A stretch of 64,000 nt of DNA from Siphonodentalium dalli (lineage: Eukaryota > Mollusca > Scaphopoda > Gadilida > Siphonodentaliidae), in the NCBI GenBank assembly GCA_032622095.1, contig CP136063.1, positions 71,897,980 through 71,961,979 of the forward strand, written 5' to 3'. The first letter of the stretch is position 1, and each line of letters starts with the position of its first letter. The notes below the pieces were generated by a model. That model was given only the letters and a program-made list of their open reading frames with translations, did no database searches and was not told the DNA's origin. This document shows, one piece after another, positions 11,899-24,057 of this stretch. The translations under genes and the position numbers were made by a program.

Positions 11899-13461
11899 AG
11901 TGACGTGAAACATTCCGGCGGGGTGATGAAATAGAAATGGAGAACAATCTTGCTCAAAGTAGTTATCTTTTACAAATATTACATCCAAACTGACAACACA
12001 TACTGTCGTTCTTGCATATTAATTAAATGCAGTGTTTCTCTGTGGCGAAGCTGTTTTCGTTAGCTTATCGCCAATAGTTGCGTCCCGAATCGAGATGTAT
12101 ATATATAAAATTGAGCCTAGTTCAGACGATGTTTTCTTTGGAGTGCTTCTGTTGATTTGTTTGATATTTTCGGCGATGTTAATAGAATGCTACATTCAGG
12201 AATGTTGTTAGAGGGGGTGTGGGGGTGTCTCACCCCCCCCCCCCCCAACTTTGGTCAAATTTTTCAACAGTTGGAAATTTCATTTCACACCAAGAATGGG
12301 TTGAAAATGTTCTTGTCGTTTGATTTTCAAACAATTTATTGGGGGGAATTAATTTTTTTTGGACCAATATTTTCATATTTTCCTATTTTTTGTCAAAAAT
12401 TTGGACTGAAATGGTCATCAGTTGGAAATTTTCCAACCTTAGGAGGGTGACAGGTTGGAAAATTCTAACACTTGGAAAGCTTGAGTCCTGGTCCTCCCCC
12501 GTGGCTAGTCAAAACTGCTACTAAATTTAAGAAAACAATATTGTCATACATTTGGTCAACATTGTCATTGGAATTGTCATCATTTGGAAATTTTCCAACC
12601 TAAGTGGGGGGGGGGTGTCAGGTTTGAAATTTCCAACTCTAAGAAGACTTGAGGCTAGTCTATATGCTAGGATTTTGCGATTTTCTTGTTCAGATTTCAA
12701 AATTTTCGAACACCGGGCCGAACCATGGTCGGTGTGTCACTGTCCCTCCCCCGTGACCAATACAAAACTGCTAATTAGTTTAACAAAACAATAGTTTAGT
12801 ACATTCGGTCAAACTTGTGGACTGAAATGGTCATCAGTTGGAGAATTTTCCAACCTAAGAGGGAGTATGAGGTTTGAAATTTCCAACACTAGGGAAGCTT
12901 CAGTTGAGGCCAGTCTAGATGCTAGGATTTGCGATTTTCTTGTATAGTTTTCCAAATTTTCTCACACCGGGCTGAACAAACATGGACGGACATAATGTCC
13001 CGGTGTCTTACCCGCAGCCGTGTGCATTTGTCTGGAGTAGGCTACTAGATGTTAGGATTATTGCAATTCTCAGGTTAAAGTTTCTTATACCGGGCTTATA
13101 GAACAACACAGTTTATGAATACATAGGATATTAGGCCTGAGGACTGATGTGCAAGGGGGGTACAAATGGAATTATGCAAAACTTGTGTTTGGTCTGTGAT
13201 TCTGATTCAAGGGGGGGGGGGGGAGGGGGTTCAAATGGAATTATGCAAAAAGTTGTGTTGGTGTAATTCCGACTCAAGGGGGGGGGTGCATTTGGAATTT
13301 CCCAAGGTGTCCATCCCTAACGGAGGCCCTCTAGCCACATCCCTGGCTACATTCGCCATTTTGCATAGCGACGGAATACTAACATGTAAAAAAATAACTA
13401 CTCTGAGCTAGATTGTTCTCCATTTCTATTTCATCACCCCGCCGGAATGTTTCACGGCACT
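11899..13461. mobile_element. TTAA-flanked TIR element (Kolobok-like, non-autonomous)
   Basis: The left end AGTGACGTGAAACATTCCGG and the right end (reverse complement AGTGCCGTGAAACATTCCGG) form inverted repeats of more than 60 bp with very few mismatches. TTAA flanks both sides (11,895-11,898 and 13,462-13,465). There is no transposase. The left arm continues to 12,196 and matches the arm of the copy at 30,178-31,659. The middle is replaced by a hAT-like insertion at 12,197-13,345. The TTAA target and the long TIR suggest the Kolobok or piggyBac group. Ends starting AGTG rather than CCC make Kolobok the better guess, but this is inference. Confidence 0.8.
12197..13345 (+). mobile_element. hAT-like non-autonomous element nested in the TTAA element
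   Basis: The ends are CAGGAATGTTGTTAGAGGG on the left and, in reverse complement, CAGGGATGTGGCTAGAGGG on the right. An exact 8-bp target duplication GCTACATT lies at 12,189-12,196 and 13,346-13,353. The interior is made of repeated blocks with TTGGAAATTTTCCAACCT, C- or G-rich runs and AACACTAGGAAAGCTTGAG. The same family is at 47,324-48,418 (opposite orientation) and, as a short version, at 43,763-43,999. No transposase frame is present. The 8-bp duplication and the CAGGG ends are the hAT hallmark. Confidence 0.85.
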
Positions 13462-14142
13462 TTAAGAGCCACTACCGCTCAAAACTAATATGCTTTTAAA
13501 CTCGATTATCGTCATCTTCTACGCAAGTTCTCTTTTAGTCCAGTCAAAATGTTAGGTGAATATACCAGGCTGTACAGCAATGCTGGGAATATGAGGGGTT
13601 TATGTTTATGCCCCTGCACAGTCTTGACAAAATGGGCTGTTGCATTTAACTTTTTGCGAGTATTACCACAAATATTTATTTATCTATTCTTTTCATAATC
13701 GAATTCGAAATCTGATATCCGCGTGTTTATGTAATACGGACGTCAAAGTCGTTCCCGGATTTAATGCTTTCAAGTATCCAGCCTGTTGAGTATTGGAAAT
13801 TGTGTATTCAAATGGTTTATCAATTGATGTCGGGAGATCGATATCCTTTTAAGAACTGACCGACATGAGTTTAAAACGATTCTTTGGCTTTGCACGGCTA
13901 ACTGAATGAAAATATATATGTCGCTAATCGCACATACATGTACATATCAATTCCTTAATAATTCCGGAGAACTTTTTGGTTCTTGATTTTATAGGTAGAA
14001 TGTGTTCGTTCTCGTTTACATATATATTCCGAGATTGTATATAACAATTTAAAAAAAAAAATTATAGTGGTTGATGGGAATATGACGGGGTATATCAATC
14101 GTATTGAAATGGTAAATGGTAATGGTAAATGTGTCCACATAC

Positions 14143-14283
14143 TTGCGTTCCTTGCAGATACGATATCTGTTTCTTCTTCTATGAAAGACAACGTTGTGTT
14201 ATATCTTGCATTTGTACTTCCTCTGGTCTGTTCCAGATATCCGCGTAAACCAGTGACGTTCAAACCACGCTCAATGAGGATCC
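14143..14283 (-). CDS. Gene A exon 2: start of the amino-terminal domain
   Basis: On the minus strand an acceptor (TATATTTCAG) ends at 14,284 and a donor (GTATGT) begins at 14,142. The 141-bp exon begins and ends in phase 1. Its first two bases complete the glycine codon started by exon 1, and its last base joins exon 3 at position 167 to give Met-Cys-Lys. The encoded segment runs from GILIERGLNVTGLRGYLEQT to FIEEETDIVSARNA. It contains two potential N-glycosylation sites (Asn-Val-Thr, Asn-Thr-Thr). This is the usual first strand-helix region of a PBP1/ANF-receptor-type domain. The exon was recognised by phase matching and by the fit to the next exon; there is no second copy of it in the window. 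Confidence 0.75.
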
Positions 14284-15375
14284 CTGAAATATAAACACGA
14301 GTGTGCTAGTCCGAGCTCCAGGACAGAAAAATAAATTCGCTTACACAACCAGACCCCTTTAGTTTCTTGTTATTTTGTGACAACCACATGCCTCGTCAAT
14401 ACAAATCAGGATGTTGTACCAGAATTGTACCATGCGAAAGTACTAAATTTGGCCGATATACCTAGATGGCTACCAATAACATGACAAATTATCAAAGTCA
14501 TATTAGCATTTTTCACACTAGAAATTTCACACCGATGGAATATTATATGGACTTAAAATAATCAGCGGATCAGTATGCTGCTCAAACACACGAACATAAC
14601 AATTAAATTGATTTGGTTAAAAACAAAAACAAAAAAACAAAATTGAGAATTCCTTAGCGCTTCAACATTTTTGCCGGCAGCATAAAACTTCTCATCAATT
14701 GTAATACAGATATATATCTATCACATTGAGGCAATGTGCTTAATTATCTCGTTTAGGCACACAATTCGTGTACATATTCCGATGCTGAGTATTTTAATAA
14801 AACTATCGGAAAATTAGAAATTACAATGTTAGGTTATTTCATACGGTGTCTTGTCAAATTGATCGAGTTTAGCAGCCATTAATGTCGACTTCTGCCATCG
14901 ATAAACAAGGTAGCTCCTGTTAGTAGTTAGTATTAAAGAGCCAGTTTTATAATCAGAACGTTCGTGCCACGTCGTTTGTATTATTAAAAACCAGCAGTGT
15001 TATGCCTACATGTATGTCTGTGTTTTTGTTCTATTTTCGATAAATCTGTACGATTTGGTATGGCGCTTTAAACGACATATAAACAAGTAAATAAAAGTTA
15101 TGTTATATCCAGGCCACTTAGTTTATCAAGACCAGTGTATATTTCTGTATACACATGCTGCCTTATGTCAGTGAACATTGAAACTGATATAACTGTTCAA
15201 GCTAGTTCCTCATTATATTCTGACACCAGTTTTCTTCCCCTTGGCATGCACATGCAATATCACAAGGCAGTCTTTTGCGAGGGCATGAACAAATCTTGGA
15301 ACACTTCTTTTTTGTAAAAGCCACTAAAAGGTACGCATAACATTTTCAGGAGTTTATTTTCTTGGCATAGGACTT

Positions 15376-15905
15376 ACACCGTTTGGAAGTGACGCCCATT
15401 CAAACTTAAACGGATCAAGTATTCGATGTTTGGGTTGCATAACTTTGACACAAATGCACGTTTGGAGAAAAGTTCTCAGTACTTGCTGGCGGAAACATCA
15501 TCCGTTGGGGGCAGTGATTTGATATCAGATTTAATTTCATACTTATGCCCCATTAACACACATAGGTTAGTGAATTTGCCTTTTATGTACGATGTTAACA
15601 GTTGTGTTGATATGTGAACAATATTATTCACCAACTTGACTGTTACATTGCCAGATCTCTTCAGGTGTGTACACATACACTTGTCAGATCATCAGCTGTA
15701 CATGATGCTTCGATAAAGCTCCGTTTCCCTTACCAAAGAAGAAAGTGGTTGTATCACAGTTACTGAGTGCGTGTAGAAACCGCATCATTTTTGTTTCCGA
15801 CAAAGTGTATGCATGAACAATACAAAAATGTCCACCCATGTCATTGATTAGTTCGGCGACAATATATCGAACTCCATTTATTGATGCAAGTATACCATTC
15901 CTCAA
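15376..15905 (-). pseudogene. Decayed C-terminal part of an invertebrate repeat-family protein
   Basis: The minus strand carries RYIVAELINDMGG followed by HALSNCDTTTFFFGKGNG. The second piece matches the hallmark HALTGCDTTSxFxGKGK of a large family of uncharacterised, often highly multiplied invertebrate proteins. Further on, past stops and a frame change, LRTFLQTCICVKVMQPKH and LDPFKFEWASLPNG (15,480-15,376) match the segment that follows in that family (LRANLQT ... DPxxxGW). The open parts are in different frames and separated by stops, so this copy is dead. Family assignment is from recalled motifs, not a search. The N-terminal part appears to be at 20,753-21,860 on the same strand, inside the same intron. 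Confidence 0.6.
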
Positions 15906-16159
15906 AAGCGTTACATCTCAGTTTCATCAGTGATTCATATACCCTCACATTGGCGTTTAATGTCTAATAGTAACCTTTTTCTGATATGACTTGGTTTGCT
16001 CTGCTTTATAGTAGAGCTTGTCAAGATGCAAACGGATCATTCAGACCAGAACCATCAATGAGGCAATATTACCAAAAATAGTCAAAGAATCTGTTTGCTA
16101 AATTCTTGGGGTTCTTGTCGGCCTACAGTGTAGCTTATTTCACTTACAGCTTCATCCTG

Positions 16160-16560
16160 GGTGACAACTGTGCCAATAGTCGGATTCCTTATGTAATTTA
16201 GCATTTTTTGTTTGTTAAAAGCGATCTGAAAACGGATTCTGTATGCCTAGTAGGTGTGTTTTCAGAATTGACTTCTTTCCATTCTCGAATTTTGGCGGGT
16301 CGGCCTAAATCGGGGTCAATATAATTTAGAGAGCGTTTCGTATAAATTTACAGAAAACGATAGATGGTGCCATCTGGCGAATGATTGAAATTTCTCAAAA
16401 AAAAACTAGCTATAACCCATAGATGTATTTTTGAAAACTTGGATGTGATCAGATCATTCTTGCTGGCTACAGTTGCGATCAAAATTTAACACAGAACCCT
16501 GTGGAGATTCTAGTATTTTTGGATAAATGGCGATATGATGATATGCGCGTAGTGATATTC
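16160..16560. repeat. Dispersed repeat, copy 1
   Basis: The stretch beginning GTCGGATTCCTTATGT, with GAATTTTGGCGGGTCG and ATATAATTTAGAGAGCGTTTC, matches 25,713-26,095 in the same orientation at moderate divergence. No coding potential is seen. Confidence 0.7.
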
Positions 16561-17177
16561 CTAAAATATACTACGTACGAAACACAGATACCACTTATTG
16601 GCGATCATGTGCAACTGCATATGAAGATTGACACTCGCGTTTGACCCACCGTAGCTATCCTGTAATTTATTAGATACAATATACGATACAGTTATGCCTC
16701 AAGGTACAGTAATTGGCAAAAGTAAGTGTCGAATGGTTTTGTAATTTCGATAGTATGCAGTCTTGTTGTCCACTGAATAGTGTTTGAAGTACCATAACGT
16801 GTAATATACCATGTAGTGTACCATAACGGGATGTAGTGTCACACAGGTTGGTGTTAGTTGCTCATAGTCATTAACTCCATCGTCATCGGAGTCTATCCCA
16901 CGTACACTGGGATATGCTGTGTTTTCGCATGATTTGTGCTACTGACAAATGGACACTTTGTTGCAGCTGAAGTCTTTACTATAGAAGGGCATGCTTTGAT
17001 TTGACAGTAACTGTTCCCACACCAGTTACGTTTGGCGAACTTCAGTAGAGCGACTGGAAACTAACATTCACCATAAAAATTCCAACCACAATTAATGTTC
17101 ACGCTTCATTGCCACTGAAATAAAACTTCATGAGTAAAATAGATATACGCTATACTTGCATTTTCCTGAAAAGTCCG

Positions 17178-18090
17178 GGTAGGTTCTTAGTAACCAATAC
17201 TAAGGAGATATCGGGTGGCAAAGTCTCGCAACCTTATAATGATTGATGTCATATGTAGAACATGCCTGCACAGTTTAAACATACATGTGCCACGTGTGAA
17301 CATATCCAACACCATGTGATTAGACACTGGCTAAATTAAGTCAAAAATACCCATGAATGATTAGTGCAATGGTGTCATTCAACCATTTGTGGTATTTTCT
17401 TAGCAACCGTTGCTACCCTTAAATAGGGACATTTGGTTCAGTCTGCTGGTCAGGTATATCTCAAATTTCACATTAGGGTATTAACTGCATCGGGAACGCA
17501 AACTCGGTTGTTGAATTACGACGCAATAAAATATAATTGCAATTTCCAGTCAATTCCCGGAAGTTGCCTAGGCTAGCAATTTCCGTTACCAAGGAGTTAC
17601 CGGTGGCAAATTGTCTCGATCTTATACTGATCAGCGGCTCGTGTGGGACAAAGCTGTATAGTGGTAGGTTCTTAGTTACCCAATACTAAGGAGATATCGG
17701 GTGGCAAAGTCTCGCAATCTTATAATGCTTGTTGTCCTATGTAGAACATGCCTGCACAATTTTAGACATACATGTCCCACTTGTAAACATAACCAACACC
17801 ATGTGGTTAGAGACTGGCTAAAATAAGGCAAAGTACCAATGAATGATTAGTGCAATGGTGTCATTCAATCATTTGTGGTACCGTATTTGCCTATCAACCG
17901 TTGTTATCCTTAAATAAGACATTTGGTTCACTAAACTGGTCAGGTATATCTCAAATTTCACATTTGGGTATTAACTGCATCGGAAACGCAAACACTGGCG
18001 TTGAATTCCGAAGCTGTAAGCTATAATTGCAATTTCCAGTCAATTCCGATAGTGGCCCATGTGGGACAAACCTGTACAGTTTCATATCTG
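17178..18090. repeat. Tandem duplication, 2 x about 485 bp
   Basis: GGTAGGTTCTTAGT, AAGGAGATATCGGGTGGCAA and TGTAGAACATGCCTGCACA occur at 17,178 onward and again from 17,663 onward. The copies stay aligned through GAATGATTAGTGCAATGGTG and the later GTCAATTCC. The second copy has a small deletion near its end. No gene is seen in it. Confidence 0.85.
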
Positions 18091-19420
18091 TGTCACCACT
18101 TGAACATAACCAACACCATCCGGTTATATACACTGTCTAATTTACGGGAAAATACCACGGGCCAGGGTGTTAATCTCGGGGACGTCACGGTTCAAAGCCC
18201 AATTATATTCTTGGGGGGTGAATGATCCATTAAGCCTAAGTGGATTATTTGTTCGCAACAGATGGAGTCATGATAATTATGAAGGATAATGGAAGGCTCC
18301 CCTCAATTATGTTCTTCTACAATTTGCTAGGATCAATATGTGGCATTCACGAAACCACCATGCACAACTTCCTGTCTCTCGCACCATTATCATGCCAGCC
18401 TAAGATAATTATATGTTATGTTCTAACTCGCTTGCAGCTCGAACGAACATAAAGTATTTATGGAATAACTACAACGAATGCATGATGTTAAATGTAAACT
18501 TTAATGGACAAACGTTAAATGTAGCGATAGATATCGTTCGCAGACGATCAGTCGTATAACAAATAAGACATGAAATGACGAATATTATAGTGTTATAATT
18601 GTTATAATCATCTCCCAATCATGGGGTGGGTGGGGAGGATACAACGCGGAACTTCAAGTGTAGCGTGAAGCTTGACCGCCGTGTCAAGCGATTTAAACCA
18701 ATGCAAAATCAGTCATGTGAATAAGCTTATCGTTATGGTTGCCTTGAACATCGTTCAGACGGCGCAATATTGACCCAGTTTGAATGACCAAAACAAACTG
18801 GACAACTTCGTTAACTCGTTACCGGTCGTGCACACGTTGGCGAACATCAATAAATATATGAACTCTTTCCTCACAATATAAACAACGCTGAACAATCCAC
18901 AATATCGACACATGTCCGTCCAGTAAATGCGCGTACTTGTCGCAAAATGAGAGAATTAAAGTAAACTTTATCACCATATAATAATACAACAAAGTAATTG
19001 TTTTTGTTAGGACCCACAATTCCCACACATGCACATAAATATAGAATGTATGAGTTTTAATTTTGTAGTAGACATGGTGAAATTGACAACATGTGTCATT
19101 ATACTATCCCGTTAATCGTGATTCGTATGCAACTTGTCCACGCACTGTGTCATTTGTATCTTAATGTGTTATGCTATATATAAGACCAAGCACATAATTC
19201 ACATATATGTCTTCTTATAAATAACTACTCTCTTAGAAAGTGTCCAGAGATGTATTGCCTATTTATACTGATAATTTCTTTTTATTCTTGTGGCAAAGGA
19301 TTTGGGAGAATGATTTTTTATGTTGACTAAGATGTTAATTTAGTATGTGAAACATGTATCCAGGGACCGGTGTATTGAGTGGACGGAGGAAGTGTCTTCT
19401 TTATCATTAGATCAACCCCA

Positions 19421-19608
19421 ATTTTGGATAAACCCGACCAGGATTTACAGAACAACAACTTATCTATGCCTGGCAATGTTTAGCAATACATGGTAACATT
19501 TTTTTCAAAATTTTAAACAATACCACCCTATCCACATGTATTGCTAAACATATCATAGGCAGAGATAAGTTGTTGTTTCATTAATGCTGATCAGGTTTAT
19601 CCAAATTT
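19421..19608. repeat. Inverted repeat of about 190 bp
   Basis: ATTTTGGATAAACC ... AACAACAACTTATCT on the left faces AGATAAGTTGTTGTTT ... GGTTTATCCAAAT on the right; inner segments such as TGTTTAGCAATACATG and CATGTATTGCTAAACA also pair. It is a small fold-back MITE. Confidence 0.75.
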
Positions 19609-20129
19609 ATATACTAAAACAGAATGTTCCATAAGCACCATAGCCTGTCATGATAATATAAAACATTCTACATGACCGAACAATTTTAACAAACAGTGAC
19701 TGACACTTACATAAATATGACTTGCATATTTGTTACCACACAACTCCTTATTATGCGGTGCCTCGTCCTGGCATTAAATTATTTTTTACAATTGATAAAA
19801 AAACACCATCAATCAATTTAAAACGACATCATGAAATTTCAGTCTTGATAAACATTACATTTGTAGAAAAGTGGACATTATCACTAAGTAATGCATGTGA
19901 ACAACATTTTTGTCAATTACTGTAGCTGGTCAAACTCTCCATATGGTTCAATGTTAAATTCTGATCGCATATGTAGTACAGTAGTACTGTACCCACCAAC
20001 ATTCTCAAAAATACATTTCAGAGTAATACCTGATATATGTGCCAAATTTCAACTCGCACAATTCATGATAAGGTTAATCGTGTTAGTTAATATGTTTCAT
20101 AACCAGGAAAGGCTCTTTAAATTCTTAAA

Positions 20130-20960
20130 ACGTCAAAAAACTTGTTTCCACTAAAATGTCAGACTGGATACAGGTAGACTCTGAAAGTAGACCGCCATAA
20201 TTGATACTTTTGTTAATTTCGACTCGCACAGTCCACCAGAAGGTTAAATATGAGGATTAATATTGAAACGCTCTTTAAATTCGTAGACAGTCCAAAAACA
20301 CTTTTTTCCAGTAAAATTTCAACTGGATACAAGTATACTCTGACAGTATACATGCTATTGATACAGAAACCGTTCGCATTTAACATTCCTAAATTCCGAC
20401 CGTTTTTTTTGCGACCAAATGAATCTGACTTGTGAAATCAGCGAAGATGTGGTAGTGTTAGCTTTTCTGTGATATCTTTACCAATAATCGATGTATCGGA
20501 GTTTTGTTTATGACATATGATCAAGATATCATTGAAAATTGTTTATATTCGTTTATCTGATTTTAAGAATATACAATATCTTAATATTTGGGAAAGAAAA
20601 TTGAAGTCATAAATACAATTCGGCTGATGATTTTATGATACAATTTCACATTAAGATATGCAATTTGTGGCAAGATCTCTCCCTGTTTTTCAATTTCCAG
20701 GAACAAAGCAAGACACTTACCGAACTTGCTATGCGTAATAGCATGTTTTTTATTAGCAGGTTGGTGGGGGGAAAATAGAGGGTACACAAACAAAAGCCTC
20801 ACAAAAACATGTTTCCACTAACATGTCAAGCTGGAAACAGGTAGATTCTGAAATTAGGCACACTGATGGTATATAACCCGTTCTCATGTCACTTTTAACA
20901 TTCCGAAAACGCGCGACCATTTTTTTCGACATAAGGAATCTGCAAATTACGACTTGCTTC
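20130..20960. repeat. Three diverged copies of a short sequence
   Basis: A segment with TGTTTCCACTAA/TTTTTCCAGTAA, then CTGGATACAGGTAGACTCTGA, recurs at about 20,140, 20,300 and 20,808. The last two copies also share AACATTCC ... CGACCATTTTTTT and a downstream AATCTG. Spacing is irregular. It overlaps the 3' side of the decayed reading frame at 20,753-21,145. Confidence 0.6.
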
Positions 20961-21860
20961 CCGTACCAGTTGAAGATCTGTTGGTGGTCTGTGTATGAAT
21001 GAAAAATATCCAATAGCTGTAACCGGGCCATTTTCTCGGAAATGGCTGCATTAAACACCTTCCACCCTGGGAAATCTAGCTCAACTTCAAGACATTTGAT
21101 TGGACAAAGGCGCAACATGTTGCAACACAAATTGAGGTTAGGCATAACTGGTTCTTGTTTTTGGAGACGCCAGCTTTCTTCAAGAAAGGCCCATGCACAC
21201 TTTGAGCTGCATAATGTGTGTGTAACTGTACCAGCGTTGTTGTCTATTCGACTTCCGAGACTTGTTCTCCTAGTTATTGTTGACAGAACTGTACCTATAC
21301 GCCCGCCATGTAACTGTCCTTGCGCACATGGCTAACATATTACCATACTACATGTAGTCGCGTGCATGCTACAACCACCAAAAGTACACTCAGAGAAGTC
21401 AAGATTGTCGATGACAAACTTTGTAAATTTACAATTTGATCTAGGGAAGCGGTGTTTTTCAGTCAGCTGTTTCATCTAGTATCTTGTGTGCTACGCTTGT
21501 AACATTTCGCTGCAGATCAGCCTAGCTATTGCATAAACTGGTCTGTTACTCTAGTTTTGAGGTAAACTGCAAGTCCCACATGTTGTGGTGGTAGGGTATC
21601 AATAGCAGTGTAATTAAATGTTGGGTGGTACTTTCAGCCATAATAGCTCTGCCATCTTCACCAACGTTGTCAAAGCTTGTGTCAGAAGATTATAGGTATG
21701 CAAACAAGTTATATAGGATGGCTGGCACTGTCGGCAGGGCTTGCTCATACATGTATGTGACATCCCATGTTTCTTCGTTCTCATCTTTTGGGCGACTCTG
21801 TGTTTCTCTAAATTTAGATTTGATAATTTTAGCAACAACATTTTCGTTACACTGACCATC
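20753..21860 (-). pseudogene. Decayed N-terminal and middle part of the same repeat-family protein
   Basis: On the minus strand, a frame from about 21,855 reads KIIKSKFRETQSRPKDENEE then VPAILYNLFAYL, followed by a stop and RAIMAESTTQHLITLLLIPY in the same frame. Further down (21,145-20,753) an open frame has FPGWKVFNAAISEKMARLQL. These correspond, in order, to segments I recall from the HALTGCDTT family (the VPxLLYNL region, then the PxWxxFNAxIS region). The matching C-terminal part lies downstream at 15,376-15,905. In-frame stops and missing connections mark it as non-functional. Confidence in the exact family is moderate because no search was possible. Confidence 0.5.
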
Positions 21861-22636
21861 TACATCACCATTGCCGATGCTGGAACATAAATCTCATCAA
21901 TATCTGTTTAGTATGTGTCCAGGCCTTCAAAGATCTGATGGGGATAGGCTCGGTGGGCATAACAACTCGGGATTTCTACTGCCTTGGGTATAAACGCAAT
22001 ATTTGATCGAAACTGGTTTACAAATCATGTTTTGACACTTGATGTGCGGTAGTTTTCAACACTTCTTATATCTAGTCCAGCACGAGAAAGATGTAATCGA
22101 ACCTTCCTTATTGTGGGGAATAATATCAATCTTTGAACGCCAACTAAATGCGGTGCCATAAGTGCGACTGCATCATAACAACGACAATAACTCAAGAAGC
22201 TAAACATAAGGAACTGAAGACGATTTGGAACGGTAATAAACCAAATAAGTCGGATCCCATATGTTTTTAATTGGGTATATACTTCATATTTCTTGCGACA
22301 AGGGAAATTTACACTACCATTATCTGGTTCACGTAGATAGTACATGGAAGCTGAATTGTTTGTTGAACGTTTCATGTCTAAAAGTATATATTATTTGATG
22401 AAATGGGGTCGTAATGCTTTTTATTATAGGTTTAGAGAGACACAAACCAGTCTTTATATCTGAAAGTAATGCTAATAGTAACACATTACTTTACTTACCT
22501 AAAGTAGTGATCATCGTAATCCATTACTTCTCATTTTGAAAGTAATGATAACGGTAATTTTGATGCAGAAAATGGCAAGTATAAGTAATGGTAATTCTTT
22601 ACTTTGCAAAGTCACAGACCCATCCCTGACACTCAC

Positions 22637-22718
22637 CTATATTTCCGCATTCTGCTAATCTCAACGTATATCCAATGAAGAGAAAGGTTATGGACACCAC
22701 AAGTAAGTTTTTCCACAT
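22637..22718 (-). CDS. Gene A exon 1: start codon and signal peptide
   Basis: The minus strand reads MWKNLLVVSITFLFIGYTL followed by RLAECGNI, a classical secretory signal peptide: one Lys, a 14-15 residue hydrophobic core, and a plausible cleavage site near Ala-Glu-Cys. A strong donor GTGAGT follows at 22,636-22,631. The exon ends in phase 1, exactly what exon 2 (14,283) needs. The same frame is open upstream to 22,808, but that extension is hydrophilic and would bury the signal peptide, so the Met at 22,718 is preferred. Ionotropic glutamate receptors are type I-like at their N terminus and need such a signal. Assignment to gene A rests on phase, strand, order and protein logic. Confidence 0.65.
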
Positions 22719-23397
22719 CTCTTGTCGGCTGTCAACCACCATTAGACACCAGGGACAATTACAATATGCTTGCGATGCTAAATAACAATCAATTTCATCT
22801 CGTTCCAACCTCGCAGGTCAAGACTTTATACTGTACCATAATGTCACTAATCAATACACACATAACACTCCAATCTGAATACGTCAGTCTTGTCTGGTTT
22901 CGACCGTTGCAAGGACTACGGGCATCCAATGACTATGGGGTCTCGTCTTCTTCTTTGGTATTGGAACCCTGACCGATTATGACCAAGACCGTAATGGACT
23001 TCAGAGTCCCTTTGTGCCTTGGGCAAATTGAGATATTGAGTCAAGGTGATGGACTTCTGTGCGTGTGAATAAAATATATTTATTCCAAAAAGTCTGACAG
23101 AGAAGGTCGCGAATTGTTGGTAGGCACCCGACAACGAATGACTAGATCGCTATTCCATGAATACAGATGCGCACATATAGTGATAACCGGCGGCTCCATT
23201 CATTGTTTCGACCTCATCGGGAATGCTGGTTATTATGTGAGTACCACATGTACCAGGGTTGTACCTGTATATGGAATTGATGGTACAATTTCCTGAATGC
23301 TAATGAATTGTCCACCAGATGCGACAAATAACCAGTGATGTATAGTACTCGTTCAACATAAACCAACTGCCTTAATTCAAACAGAACATTGTTTAGT

Positions 23398-23490
23398 AAG
23401 TTTCTGGTCGCAGTCATTTGTTTGGTGTTAGCCAACTTTGCACGGAGATACTGAATGCAACATTCTCGCCCTAAGCACAAGGGTATTACA
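23398..23490. repeat. Short dispersed repeat, copy 1
   Basis: GGTCGCAGTCATTTGTTTGG and TGTTAGCCAACTTTGC followed by TTCTCGCCCT match 25,620-25,705 in the same orientation. Confidence 0.65.
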
Positions 23491-23889
23491 GACTAGTTTC
23501 ACATAGTGCAGGCTTTCTGAATAAGCATTGGTGTGTCGCCCTTTTGAGGCACGACAGTTCAGTCTATGATTGATGTTCATTTAATGTCATCCCCGAAGGC
23601 AGTGACATCGACATTAACGTACAACCTGTTTATTCTATTTGGATATCTGATTCTAATGGTGAGATGTTTGCACTCAATGTCGGGTGATCCCCCACCCCCA
23701 TCGACTATGACACAATGTTTACGAGTTTACTCGAAATACCCTCCTGGTAATATACCGTCCAATTCGAAACAACACCAGTTGACTCAAAGAGTCAAAGTAG
23801 CCCAACCGCAGGCATTAGCAGATTTCGAACCAATTTAAAAGTGACTAGATATCGATACATCTGTTCAACTGTGTCCTAAGTATTGGTAA

Positions 23890-24057
23890 GATCACGCCAA
23901 GAGTGTCTTCACAATTAAGAGGGTTGAATTCACAGGTAATTAGAGCTTATTAACTGCTTGCTGTTCGAGTGCGCAGCACGAGAATGCATGCAATTAATCA
24001 GCTCTAATTAGCTGTGAACTCAACTCTCTTAATTATGAAGACACGATTGGTATGATC
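23890..24057. repeat. Inverted repeat of 168 bp (fold-back MITE)
   Basis: GATCACGCCAAGAGTGTCTTC and AATTAAGAGGGTTGAATTCAC on the left pair with GTGAACTCAACTCTCTTAATT and GAAGACACGATTGGTATGATC on the right; an inner TAATTAGAGCT pairs with AGCTCTAATTA. Confidence 0.75.

Larger units (their letters stand above)
168..14142 (-). other. Gene A intron 2
   Basis: This 14-kb interval separates exon 3 from exon 2 of gene A; the boundary signals are GTATGT at 14,137-14,142 and CAG at 168-170. It holds the palindromic MITE, the minisatellite, several hairpins, a LINE fragment, a block shared with gene B intron 2 and the TTAA/hAT nested element, all listed separately. In 720-3,070, 5,340-7,060, 7,150-8,420, 8,530-9,297 and 13,470-14,142 I see only AT-rich sequence without a supportable gene. 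A weak pair of direct repeats of about 60 bp lies at 5,514-5,575 and 6,170-6,235 (both with TTCTGCCCATTTC). Confidence 0.75.
14284..22636 (-). other. Gene A intron 1
   Basis: This 8.35-kb interval lies between exon 1 (donor GTGAGT) and exon 2. It contains a decayed gene of a repeat-family protein (15,376-21,860), a tandem duplication at 17,178-18,090, hairpins and dispersed repeats. In 14,300-15,375 and 18,100-19,420 I see nothing beyond AT-rich sequence. Confidence 0.65.
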
